A stretch of DNA of 62,240 nt from Salinisphaera sp035690525 (GTDB lineage Bacteria; Pseudomonadota; Gammaproteobacteria; Nevskiales; Salinisphaeraceae), in assembly GCF_035690525.1 (NCBI RefSeq), contig NZ_DASSKM010000110.1, forward strand, positions 1 through 62,240. Reading direction: 5' to 3'. Under the pieces are notes generated by a model. The model did no database searches. It worked only from the letters and a program-made list of their open reading frames with translations, and was not told the origin of the DNA. Shown in pieces: positions 1-8,037 of the stretch. Made by a program: the position numbers and the translations under genes. Position 1 is the stretch's first letter, and each line of letters begins with the position of its first letter.

Positions 1-2
1 CC

Positions 3-689
3 GGCGAGTTCTGGGCGGATATCACATTGGCGATGATCGAGAACGTGCGCCGCCGCCTGCGCGGACTCATCCGGTTCATCGAGAAAAAAGCCTTCAAGCC
101 GGTGTATTCCGCGCTCGATGACGAAATCGGGGAAGGCGTCGATGTCAGCCTCGACGAATTCCAGACCGGCATCAATCTGGCGCAGTACCGCAAGAAGGTC
201 GAAGCCTTCATCCGCGCGAACGAAGACCACGTCGCCATCGCCAAGCTCAAGCGCAACCGGCCGCTGACCGCCAGCGATCTGGCCGAGTTGGAGCAATTCG
301 TGTTCGGCGCCGACGCCGTCGAAAGCCGCGAACGTTTCACCGGCGCGTTCGGCGAAGACCCGCCGCTCACAGTTTTCATCCGCTCGTTGGTCGGCCTGGA
401 CCACGCGGCGGCGGAGGCCGCATTCGCCGACTTTATCGGCAGCGGAAAGCTGAACAGCCGCCAGATTCGTTTTATCGACATGCTCATCGAGAACCTGGCC
501 CACAATGGCGTCATTGACCCGGAGCGGCTATACGAGCCGCCATTCACCGGTGTGCATTACGAGGGTCTGGACGGCGTATTTGGTTCCGAGCGCGCGGAAC
601 GCGTGGTCTCGATCGTGCGTCACGTCAACGCCAATGCGCGCGGAAGCCGCATAGCGAACCATGCCGGCATTCAATCAGGCAATGGATAA
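3..689 (+). CDS. hsdR: Type I restriction enzyme R subunit, C-terminal part (5' end outside window)
   Basis: The frame is open from the window's first bases and ends at a TAA at 687, so only the last ~228 residues are seen. The segment matches the helical C-terminal region of HsdR: a GEFW start to an alpha-helical stretch, an FIRSLVGLD motif around residue 128, a 'SRQIRFIDMLIENLAHNGV' segment and the LYEPPFTG motif near the end, followed by the VNANA tail. This region in the family contacts the HsdM/HsdS methylase core; the nuclease and helicase motors would lie to the left of the window. It ends 35 bp before a tRNA-Leu gene. Whether the complete enzyme and its M and S subunits are intact cannot be judged here. 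Confidence 0.8.
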   Translation, partial: GEFWADITLAMIENVRRRLRGLIRFIEKKAFKPVYSALDDEIGEGVDVSLDEFQTGINLAQYRKKVEAFIRANEDHVAIAKLKRNRPLTASDLAELEQFVFGADAVESRERFTGAFGEDPPLTVFIRSLVGLDHAAAEAAFADFIGSGKLNSRQIRFIDMLIENLAHNGVIDPERLYEPPFTGVHYEGLDGVFGSERAERVVSIVRHVNANARGSRIANHAGIQSGNG

Positions 690-708
690 AACAGTGGCCG
701 TTCCCTGC

Positions 709-714
709 TAGAAT
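709..714 (+). promoter_or_regulatory. Possible -10 box of the tRNA-Leu promoter
   Basis: TAGAAT lies 10 bp before the first base of the tRNA. No convincing -35 box is visible at the right spacing, because that position falls in the end of hsdR. Call rests on position and -10 match only. Confidence 0.3.
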
Positions 715-724
715 CTCCCGCCGT

Positions 725-812
725 GCCCGGGTGGCGAAATAGGTAGACGCATGGGACTTAAAATCCCTTGGAGCAACGCTCCGTGCCGGTTCGAGTCCGG
801 CCCCGGGCACCA
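725..812 (+). tRNA. tRNA-Leu (anticodon TAA)
   Basis: An 88-nt class II tRNA. The acceptor stem GCCCGGG pairs with CCCGGGC (802-808), followed by discriminator A and an encoded CCA (810-812). The anticodon loop CTTAAAA gives anticodon TAA at 759-761. A long variable arm (GGAGCAACGCTCC) and a T-arm GCCGG-TTCGAGT-CCGGC are present. It reads UUA/UUG leucine codons. It follows hsdR and precedes the hicBA remnant, a placement compatible with island boundaries at tRNA genes. Confidence 0.97.
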
Positions 813-905
813 TGAAACGGCGATGTTCGGCCAGGCTGTGACGCAAACCACGACGGCGGAGCGTCGGCTGCACGGGTGATATGGTTGTGGGCCGAGTAGC
901 GGGCT

Positions 906-1104
906 TTAGAACGCTTTTTCGAGCCCCGCCTGTTTCAGCACAGCATTCGCGGTATGCCGGGACGGTATAGCGCCGTCGACAACGAAGCGCTTCCCGGTAA
1001 TTGGGCTTTACCACCATTCATGACCGCCCTTTCCTTGGCGCACGAATGCACAGCCGTTATCCCTGAGAATCCTTTTCAGGTCGGGCGTAAAAGGATTTAG
1101 CCAT
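906..1104 (-). pseudogene. Decayed HicA-type mRNA interferase toxin (frameshift plus internal stop)
   Basis: Read on the minus strand from the ATG at 1104, which shares its A with the upstream antitoxin stop (TAATG). The frame begins MAKSFY and then goes out of register: an extra base near 1086 shifts it. In the corrected frame it continues PDLKRILRDNGCAFVRQGKG, then GHEWW, an in-frame TAA at 1008-1010, and then SPITGKRFVVDGAIPSRHTA, NAVLKQAGLEKAF and a proper TAA at 906-908. This matches HicA toxins of the MAKGFY...RQGKGSHE...SRHTANAVLKQAGL type over the whole length. The catalytic-type His after GKG is retained. The TAA is one base from TAC or TAT (Tyr). Two independent lesions argue against a single sequencing error; I infer a dead toxin gene. 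Confidence 0.8.
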
Positions 1105-1331
1105 TACGCATCGATAGGCGTGCGCTGGCTGTCTCGTACAAGCAAGTCGTAGGGAACAGAATCGTTCTCGGGCGTAAGGCCATTAAGCTCGATGGCCTCG
1201 GGGACCATTACCCGGATTTTCTTTCTAAGTGCTTCGACGGTTTCCGCCGAAGTCGCTATACCTAGGTCATCATTACTGGCGACCCATACGCCGGCTTCGC
1301 TATCCCAAAAGGCCGTGATCGTGAAGTGCAT
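1104..1331 (-). CDS. DUF1902/HicB-like antitoxin
   Basis: About 75 residues, starting MHFTITAFWDSEAGVWVASN and containing the DUF1902 pattern of a beta-alpha-beta HicB-like fold: a W-D-x-E-x-G-V-W-V-A strand pair, a 'LGIATSAETVEAL' segment, then PEAIELNG. I chose the ATG at 1331 because a GGGA sequence lies about 8 bases upstream and family members begin just before the first beta strand; an ATG at 1349 and a TTG at 1352 are alternatives. Its stop overlaps the start of the decayed hicA downstream, the usual coupling of these pairs. With the toxin broken it would be an orphan antitoxin, possibly still a DNA-binding or autoregulatory protein. No separate DNA-binding domain is visible. Confidence 0.7.
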   Translation of the reverse strand: MHFTITAFWDSEAGVWVASNDDLGIATSAETVEALRKKIRVMVPEAIELNGLTPENDSVPYDLLVRDSQRTPIDA

Positions 1332-1658
1332 CGTCTTGTCCCGCTGCATCAACCGCTAGATCGAGTATGGGGATTCGTTCGGAGCATAGCAATCGCAGGC
1401 CAGTGCGCGCCGATACGGGAGTCGACAAATCGGCAGTTTTTGTTTGCGCGCGGCCCGGAGATTAGCGTGTTGGCTGTTTCTTTCCGGGCTGGGTCGCATG
1501 TGCTTGTTTTGCATCCGTCCTCGGTCGGAATCGCGATATCGCGACCGCCCGTCCGAATCGAAGCTGAACGGTCGCGGGTTATCCATCATTGTATTGGGCA
1601 TCCAACGCGTTACACTTCGAGCTTGAATCGTCCAAAGACCGTCCAAAGACGATAACCG
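1332..1658. other. Gene-free stretch between hicB-like gene and MaoC gene
   Basis: I see no convincing gene here on either strand. A possible promoter for the rightward MaoC gene is TTGTAT (1589-1594), a 16-bp spacer and TACACT (1611-1616). A short palindrome TCGCGATATCGCGA lies near 1528-1541. The start region of the leftward antitoxin gene occupies the left edge. Confidence 0.4.
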
Positions 1659-2627
1659 ATGTCAGGAGAGATCAGGCTCGATTTCGAGCAGCTGCCGGCG
1701 CTGGCGCCGTCTTATTTTCGGGCGGTCGCGAATTTCGGTTCCGGTCTGGCGAAGGGCGATACCATTCCCGCTATCGTCGCTCGGCTGAACGACCTGGAGG
1801 TCAGGGCGGAGAATCTGGCGCGATACCGCAAGGTCTGCGGTTTCCCCCGCGCCGAGACGTTGCCGCTGACCTATCCGCATGCGCTGGCGTTTCCCATGCA
1901 TATGGCCGTGCTGACGCACAAGCGCTTTCCGCTGAAGCTGCTCGGGCTGATTCATGTCCGCAACCACATAACCCAGCATCGCGCGATTCGTGTCGACGAG
2001 CCGCTCGATCTGATCGTGTCCGTCGGCGGGCATCGGGATGTGGCCAAGGGCGTGGAGTTCGATCTGACGACCCAGGTCAAGGACGCTGCCGGCGACACGA
2101 TCTGGGAAGAGACCGGCGTGATGCTGTCGCGGGGCAAAAGCGGCGGCTCCGGCGGCGCGTCCGGTCAGAGTAAGCAGCCGCCCGAGTTGGGCTTTACGCC
2201 GGACGAAGAGGCGACCTGGCAGGTGCCGGCTGATATCGGCCGGCGCTATGCCGCGGCGGCCGGGGACTATAACCCGATTCATCTGAGCCCGTGGAGTGCG
2301 CGGCTGTTCGGTTTCCCGAGGGCCATCGCCACCGGCATGTGGGTGAAGGCACGCGCGGCGGCCGCACTCCAGCCGCACGTGGCTCGGGAGGCTTACTCGC
2401 TGTCCGTGGCGTTCAAGAAACCGGTGTTTCTGCCGAGCACGGTGTTGTTCAAGGAGGCGGGCGGCGACAACGGCTTGCACTTTGCCCTGACCAGCCGCGC
2501 CGGCGATACCCATCACCTGACCGGCGAGGTGCGCTACATCTCAAACGGTGGCAGCGACCGAAGCCGGGCCGTCGATGGCCGGCCGGACGCGGCGACGAAT
2601 GACTCAGACCAGCTTGGAAAAGGATAG
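1659..2627 (+). CDS. MaoC-family (R)-enoyl-CoA hydratase/acyl dehydratase
   Basis: A 322-residue cytoplasmic protein with two hot-dog halves. The C-terminal half carries the hydratase signature GDYNPIHLS...FGFPRAIATGMW (about residues 205-228); Asp and His of D-x-N-P-x-H are the catalytic pair of the family. The N-terminal half lacks the motif, as in two-domain MaoC proteins. A Gly/Ser-rich linker (about 160-170) separates the halves. Such proteins hydrate trans-2-enoyl-CoA to (R)-3-hydroxyacyl-CoA, linking fatty-acid oxidation to other acyl pools; the true substrate is not visible. galU follows after 5 bp. The start ATG has only a weak ribosome binding site. Confidence 0.85.
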   Translation: MSGEIRLDFEQLPALAPSYFRAVANFGSGLAKGDTIPAIVARLNDLEVRAENLARYRKVCGFPRAETLPLTYPHALAFPMHMAVLTHKRFPLKLLGLIHVRNHITQHRAIRVDEPLDLIVSVGGHRDVAKGVEFDLTTQVKDAAGDTIWEETGVMLSRGKSGGSGGASGQSKQPPELGFTPDEEATWQVPADIGRRYAAAAGDYNPIHLSPWSARLFGFPRAIATGMWVKARAAAALQPHVAREAYSLSVAFKKPVFLPSTVLFKEAGGDNGLHFALTSRAGDTHHLTGEVRYISNGGSDRSRAVDGRPDAATNDSDQLGKG

Positions 2628-2632
2628 TCATT

Positions 2633-3538
2633 ATGCGAATTCGTAAAGCGGTATTCCCGGTGGCCGGGCTCGGCACACGGTTTTTGCCGGCGACCAAGGC
2701 CAGCGCCAAGGAAATGCTACCGGTCGTGGACAAGCCGTTGGTGCAGTACGCGGTCAAGGAAGCGATCGCGGCCGGCGCCGAGGAAATGGTGTTTATCACC
2801 AGCCACGCCAAGAATTCGATCATGGACCACTTCGATCGCGACTACGAACTCGAGGCCGCGCTGGAAGCCAAGGGTAAGGAAGAACTGCTGGCCGCGGTAC
2901 ACGATGTGCTGCCGTCCGGGATCAGCTGTGTATACATTCGCCAGCCGGAACAACTGGGCCTCGGAGATGCGATCCGTTGTTCGGTTCCGGCGGTGGGCGA
3001 CCAGGACTTCGCGGTGATTCTGGCCGACGATCTGATCGCCGGCTCTTTCCAGCCGTGCATGGCGCAGATGCACCGCGTGTACCAGGAGTACGGCACCAGC
3101 GTGCTGGCGGTGCAGCGCGTGCCATGGGAAGACACCCATAAGTACGGCATCGTCGAGGCCGAACCGATCGGCCCGGGACTGTCCGAGATCCGCGGTATCG
3201 TCGAGAAGCCCAAAACCGAAGAGGCGCCCTCGAACTTGGCGGTGGTCGGTCGGTATATCTTGACGCCGCGCATTTTCCGGCTGATCGACAAGACCAAGCC
3301 GGGCGCCGGCGGCGAGATCCAGCTCACCGACGCGATCGAGGCGTTGATGGGCGAGCAGACGGTGCTGGCCTACGAATTCGAAGGCACCCGCTACGACTGT
3401 GGCAGCAAGTTCGGCTATTTGAAGGCCAACGTCGAGATGGGGCTGAAACACGACGAGATCGGTGACGAGTTCCGAGAGTATCTCAAGGAGTTGACGGCCG
3501 GTTGGGAAGAAGAATCCGACGCCAAACAGGCAAGTTAG
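2633..3538 (+). CDS. galU: UTP-glucose-1-phosphate uridylyltransferase
   Basis: 301 residues, full length for GalU. The N-terminal nucleotide-binding signature GLGTRFLPATKASAKEMLP (residues 12-30) with the catalytic-type Arg and Lys is intact, as are VEKP (about 194-197) and the late TRYDCGSK segment. The enzyme makes UDP-glucose from UTP and glucose-1-phosphate for envelope sugars and trehalose-type osmolytes. An AAAGGA ribosome binding site sits inside the end of the MaoC gene, suggesting co-transcription. A strong GC hairpin follows the stop. Confidence 0.96.
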   Translation: MRIRKAVFPVAGLGTRFLPATKASAKEMLPVVDKPLVQYAVKEAIAAGAEEMVFITSHAKNSIMDHFDRDYELEAALEAKGKEELLAAVHDVLPSGISCVYIRQPEQLGLGDAIRCSVPAVGDQDFAVILADDLIAGSFQPCMAQMHRVYQEYGTSVLAVQRVPWEDTHKYGIVEAEPIGPGLSEIRGIVEKPKTEEAPSNLAVVGRYILTPRIFRLIDKTKPGAGGEIQLTDAIEALMGEQTVLAYEFEGTRYDCGSKFGYLKANVEMGLKHDEIGDEFREYLKELTAGWEEESDAKQAS

Positions 3539-3555
3539 GTTCGTTGGGTTCGCTT

Positions 3556-3592
3556 GGCCCCGGCATGCCGGCCTTCGCGCCGGCCCGGGGCC
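3556..3592 (+). terminator. GC-rich hairpin after galU (terminator-like)
   Basis: GGCCCCGG-cat-GCCGGC-cttcgc-GCCGGC-CCGGGGCC forms a 14-bp stem with one 3-nt bulge. It is followed by AATTTGTTATT, not a clean T-run, so termination may be partial or factor-assisted. TATTAT just after it (3603-3608) could serve as a -10 box for sucA. Confidence 0.5.
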
Positions 3593-3700
3593 CGGCAATT
3601 TGTTATTATGAGTGCCCGGCGCGGACCGGATGATGGCAATAGAGCGCCGGCAAACGACACGGGGTGTATCCGGTACCCCAAACGGCGACAGACCAGTTCT

Positions 3701-6619
3701 ATGAAAAGCGACTTGAACGACGAGTTCATCAGCACCTCCCCGTTGTTCGGCGGTAACGCCTCCTACGTCGAAGCCTATTACGAGCAGTATCTCCGCGATC
3801 CGGAGTCAGTCGAGCCGAGTTGGCGCGAATACTTCAAAAGCCTCAACGGCGACGGCCATGGCAGCGATATCGCCCACGGCCCGATTCGCGATTCGTTCGT
3901 GAACATGCAGGCCTCGGCCGGGCAGGGCGCCTCGGCGAAGTCCGGCTTGTCTTCGCGCGCGGCGCAAAAGCAGGCCGGCGTGCTGCAGCTGATCAATCAC
4001 TATCGCAGCCGCGGGCACCGGGTCGCCAATCTCGATCCGCTGGGTCTTTACCAGCCGCCGGCACTGTCCGATCTCGATCCGGCCTATCACGGCCTCGGCG
4101 AAGCGGATATGGACAAGGTGTTCAACACCGGTTCGCTCTACGCCCACGACGACGAAATGAAGCTGCGGGACATCATCGATGTCTGCAAGCACGTGTACAC
4201 GGGCACGATCGGCACCGAGTACATGTATATTACCGAGACCGAGCAAAAGCGCTGGATTCAGCGCCGTTTGGAGGCCGGTGTCGAGCATCCCGGCTTAAAG
4301 GACGACGAGAAACTCGAGATCCTGCGTCAGCTCACCGCGGCCGAGGGCATCGAGCGTTACCTGCATACCAAATACGTCGGCCAGAAGCGTTTCTCGCTGG
4401 AAGGCGCGGACAGCGTGATTCCGGCGCTAGACGAACTGGTGCGCTCCGCCGTGCGGCACCATGTCGACGAGATCGTGCTCGGCATGGCCCACCGCGGCCG
4501 TCTGAACGTCTTGGTGAACATCCTGGGCAAGGCGCCGAGCGAACTGTTCGCCGAGTTCGAGGGCAAGTACGACGTCGACGAACTGGACATGTCCGGCGAC
4601 GTGAAATATCACCTCGGCTTTTCCACCGACATCGAGATCGAGGATGAGCGCGTGCATTTGGTGCTCGCCTTCAATCCGTCGCATCTCGAGGCCGTGAATC
4701 CGGTGGTCCAGGGGTCGGTCAAGGCGCGTCAGATCCGCCGCCACGATACGGCGGGCGAAACCGTGCTGCCGGTGCTGATTCACGGCGACGCCTCGTTCGC
4801 CGGGCAGGGTATCGTCATGGAGACGCTGCAGCTGTCGCAGGCCAAAGGCTACGCCACCGGCGGCACCGTGCATCTGATCGTGAACAACCAGCTCGGTTTC
4901 ACGATGCAGGATCCGATCACCGGCAAGCAAGGCGAGATGTCGCGCACCTCGCAGTACTGCACCGATATCGCCAAGATGCTCGAAGCGCCGGTATTCCACG
5001 TCAACGGCGACGATCCCGAGGCCGTGGTGTTCGTCATGCGCATGGCCATGGATTACCGCGAGACGTTCGGCCGGGACGTCATCGTCGACATGATCTGTTA
5101 TCGCCGGCAGGGCCATAACGAAGCCGACGAGCCGGCCGTGACGCAGCCGTTGATGTACCAGAAGGTCAAGAGCATGCAGACCACGCGCGCGCTGTATGCC
5201 AAACATCTTCAGGACATCGGCCTGATCGACGGCGAGCATGCCCAGGAACTGTTCGACAGCTATCGCGACGGGCTCGACGCGGGCAAGAACATCAGCCGTA
5301 CCACACTCGGCATGGTCGGCAACGAACACACCGTCGACTGGGACAGGTTCCGGCTCGACAAGTGGTCGCACATCGTCGATACCTCGGTGCCGATCGAAAC
5401 CTTGCAACGGCTTTCTTCGTCGCTTTACGACCATCTTCCGGACGGCTTCGATCTGCACAAGCGCGTCCAGCGGATCGTCGGCGATCGCCAGAAGATGGCC
5501 GCGGGCGCGTCGCGTATCGATTGGGGCTTTGCCGAGCATATGGCTTATGCCAGCCTGCTGGATGACGGCTTCAACGTGCGGCTGACCGGCCAGGATTCCG
5601 GCCGCGGCACGTTCTTTCATCGCCACGCCAAGCTCTACAATCAAAAAGACGGCGATGTCTTCGTGCCGCTGAACGAATGCTCGCGCGACGGCACCTTCTT
5701 CGAGGTCAACGACACCCTGCTTTCCGAAGCCGGCGTACTCGGTTTCGAGTACGGCTACGCGTCGGCCGACCCGCAGACGCTGACCATCTGGGAAGCCCAG
5801 TTCGGCGATTTCGTCAACGGCGCCCAGGTGATCATCGATCAGTTCATCGCCAGCGGCCATGCCAAGTGGGGCCGGATGTGCGGCCTGACCCTATTCCTGC
5901 CGCACGGCTATGAAGGCCAGGGCCCGGAGCATTCCTCGGCGCGGCTCGAACGTTTCCTGCAGCTGTGCGCGGAACGCCATATGCTGGTTTGCGTGCCGTC
6001 CACGCCGGCGCAGTGGTTCCATCTACTGCGCCAACAGATGGTCCGCAATCTGCGCATGCCGCTGGTGGTGCTGACGCCGAAAAGCCTGTTGCGTCACCGT
6101 CTGTCGACCTCGACGCTCGAGGATCTGTCGGACGGCCATTTCCATTTCGTGATCGACGACCCGGCCGATCTGGACGCGGACCAAGTCAAGCGGGTGGTCT
6201 TCTGTAGCGGCAAGGTTTATTACGACCTGGTTCAGGAACGCAATGAGCGTGAACTGGACGATATCGCGCTGGTGCGCATCGAGCAGTTGTATCCGTTCCC
6301 GGCCCAAGACTACGCCGCCGCGCTGGCGCGATATCCGAACGCCGATCAGATCGTCTGGTGTCAGGAAGAGCCCGAGAACCAGGGCGCCTGGTATCAGATC
6401 AAGCATCGCCTGCAAGTACCGCTGGAAAACCACCACGAGCTTCTGTACGCGACCCGCCCGGGCGCGGCCACCACCGCTGTCGGTTATCACAAGCTGCACG
6501 TGCAACAGCAGGAAGCGGTGGTCGACGCGGCCTTGGCCGGCGGCGAACCGCTGATCGAGAAAGGCACGGTCAGGGCCGATCCGCGCGGCAAGAAATCCGG
6601 TGTCCGCAACAAGAAATAA
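3701..6619 (+). CDS. sucA: 2-oxoglutarate dehydrogenase E1 component
   Basis: 972 residues from the ATG at 3701. The frame is open 49 codons further up, but family members start at this MKSDLNDEF-like sequence, whose LFGGNASYVEAYYEQYLRDP helix anchors E1 to the complex. Thiamine diphosphate-binding features follow: GMAHRGRLNVL (about residue 264), GDASFAGQG (about 364), and the E1-type C-terminal half with QEEPENQGAW near residue 888. It decarboxylates 2-oxoglutarate and transfers succinyl groups to the lipoyl arm of SucB. sucB follows 43 bp later and lpd after that, giving the full complex in one operon. No sdh or sucCD genes flank it here. Confidence 0.97.
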   Translation: MKSDLNDEFISTSPLFGGNASYVEAYYEQYLRDPESVEPSWREYFKSLNGDGHGSDIAHGPIRDSFVNMQASAGQGASAKSGLSSRAAQKQAGVLQLINHYRSRGHRVANLDPLGLYQPPALSDLDPAYHGLGEADMDKVFNTGSLYAHDDEMKLRDIIDVCKHVYTGTIGTEYMYITETEQKRWIQRRLEAGVEHPGLKDDEKLEILRQLTAAEGIERYLHTKYVGQKRFSLEGADSVIPALDELVRSAVRHHVDEIVLGMAHRGRLNVLVNILGKAPSELFAEFEGKYDVDELDMSGDVKYHLGFSTDIEIEDERVHLVLAFNPSHLEAVNPVVQGSVKARQIRRHDTAGETVLPVLIHGDASFAGQGIVMETLQLSQAKGYATGGTVHLIVNNQLGFTMQDPITGKQGEMSRTSQYCTDIAKMLEAPVFHVNGDDPEAVVFVMRMAMDYRETFGRDVIVDMICYRRQGHNEADEPAVTQPLMYQKVKSMQTTRALYAKHLQDIGLIDGEHAQELFDSYRDGLDAGKNISRTTLGMVGNEHTVDWDRFRLDKWSHIVDTSVPIETLQRLSSSLYDHLPDGFDLHKRVQRIVGDRQKMAAGASRIDWGFAEHMAYASLLDDGFNVRLTGQDSGRGTFFHRHAKLYNQKDGDVFVPLNECSRDGTFFEVNDTLLSEAGVLGFEYGYASADPQTLTIWEAQFGDFVNGAQVIIDQFIASGHAKWGRMCGLTLFLPHGYEGQGPEHSSARLERFLQLCAERHMLVCVPSTPAQWFHLLRQQMVRNLRMPLVVLTPKSLLRHRLSTSTLEDLSDGHFHFVIDDPADLDADQVKRVVFCSGKVYYDLVQERNERELDDIALVRIEQLYPFPAQDYAAALARYPNADQIVWCQEEPENQGAWYQIKHRLQVPLENHHELLYATRPGAATTAVGYHKLHVQQQEAVVDAALAGGEPLIEKGTVRADPRGKKSGVRNKK

Positions 6620-6662
6620 TGCGGATCTATACTCATAGACAGACGACGAATCAGGAAAAGTA

Positions 6663-7997
6663 ATGGCGACAGAAGTCAAAGTGCCGGAGCTGCCGGAATC
6701 GGTCAGTGAAGCCACGGTTGGCGAATGGCAGAAAAAGCAGGGCGACGCGGTCGAGCGTGACGAGAACCTGCTGGATCTCGAGACCGACAAGGTGGTTCTC
6801 GAAGTGCCAGCCGTGGCCGCCGGCAGACTTGCCGAAATCAAGGTCGAAGCCGGCGATACGGTTCAGGCCGGCGACGTGCTGGCGGTCATCGAAGAAGGCG
6901 AAGCCGGCGATTCCGGGAGCGACGACGACTCCGACGATGAAGAGCCTGCGGGCAAGAGCGAATCCGCCGCCGGCGATACCCCATCGGACGACGACTCGGA
7001 CAACGACGAATCGGACGACGATGGCGGGGAATCCGGCGGCGACGATACCGTGGCCAGCCCGGCCGCCGGCAAGCTCATGGACGAGCACGACATCGCCGCG
7101 CGCGATGTGCAGGGTACCGGCAAGGACGGCCGTATCACCAAGGCCGACGTGCAGCAGGCCATCGACCGAAAGAGTAGCGATAATAAATCCTCGGGCCGCG
7201 GCCAAACCCAGGCAAGCAGCAGCCGCGATACCGCCGCCGCCGAGGCGCCGGCCACCGAGCAGGCCGACCGCCAGGCGCTGGGCGAAGTATCGCCGGAGCG
7301 CGTCGAGCAGCGCGTGCCGATGACCCGGATCCGGCAGCGGATCGCCGAGCGCCTGCTCGACGCCTCGCAGAACACCGCCATGCTGACCACCTTCAACGAG
7401 GTGGACATGAAGGCGGTGATGGACCTGCGCGCCCAGTACAAAGAGAAGTTCGAGAAGGACCACGATGTCCGTCTCGGCTTTATGTCGTTCTTCGTCAAGG
7501 CGGCGGTCGAAGCGCTCAAGCGCTACCCGATCGTCAACGCCTCGATCGACCAGGGCGACATCGTCTACCACGGCTTTTACGACATCGGCGTGGCCGTCTC
7601 CTCGCCGCGCGGCCTGCTGGTGCCGGTGCTGCGCGATGCCGATCAGCAGTCGTATGCTCAGGTCGAGTCCAAGATCCGCGACTTCGGCAAGCGCGCGCAG
7701 GAAGGCAAGGTCACGATGGACGAGATGACCGGCGGCACGTTCACGATCACCAACGGCGGCGTGTTCGGTTCGCTGCTGTCGACGCCGATCATCAACCCGC
7801 CGCAGGCGGCGATCCTGGGCATGCACGCCACCAACGACAAGCCGGTGGTGCGGGACGGCGAAATCGTGATCCGGCCCATGATGATGCTGGCCGTATCCTA
7901 TGACCATCGCCTGATCGACGGCCGCGATGCGGTGCTGTTCCTGCGCACGATCAAGGAACTGCTCGAGGACCCGGCCCGGCTGTTGCTCCAGGTCTGA
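6663..7997 (+). CDS. sucB: Dihydrolipoyllysine-residue succinyltransferase (E2)
   Basis: 444 residues with the standard E2 layout: one lipoyl domain (1-77) with the modified lysine K43 in ETDKVVLEV; a linker; a peripheral subunit-binding domain (about 130-165, SPAAGKLMDEHDI...GKDGRITKADV); and a catalytic domain ending in the acyltransferase motif YDHRLIDGRDAV. The linker at about 79-129 is very acidic: some 23 Asp/Glu and one Lys in 50 residues, where relatives typically carry Ala/Pro-rich linkers. I take this as a halophile-type adaptation. A good AGGAAAAG ribosome binding site precedes the ATG. It forms the core of the 2-oxoglutarate dehydrogenase complex. Confidence 0.97.
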   Translation: MATEVKVPELPESVSEATVGEWQKKQGDAVERDENLLDLETDKVVLEVPAVAAGRLAEIKVEAGDTVQAGDVLAVIEEGEAGDSGSDDDSDDEEPAGKSESAAGDTPSDDDSDNDESDDDGGESGGDDTVASPAAGKLMDEHDIAARDVQGTGKDGRITKADVQQAIDRKSSDNKSSGRGQTQASSSRDTAAAEAPATEQADRQALGEVSPERVEQRVPMTRIRQRIAERLLDASQNTAMLTTFNEVDMKAVMDLRAQYKEKFEKDHDVRLGFMSFFVKAAVEALKRYPIVNASIDQGDIVYHGFYDIGVAVSSPRGLLVPVLRDADQQSYAQVESKIRDFGKRAQEGKVTMDEMTGGTFTITNGGVFGSLLSTPIINPPQAAILGMHATNDKPVVRDGEIVIRPMMMLAVSYDHRLIDGRDAVLFLRTIKELLEDPARLLLQV

Positions 7998-8037
7998 CGC
8001 GATCGCGCCTCTTTCAAGAAATCAATCAAGGACAAGC

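Noticed and set aside
625..1017. 130-residue protein antisense to the tRNA-Leu region
   Set aside because: It overlaps the tRNA and hicA remnant; only part of it is the second half of the decayed hicA frame.
725..1104. Attachment-site repeat of the tRNA-Leu 3' end
   Set aside because: No second copy of the tRNA end found within the window.
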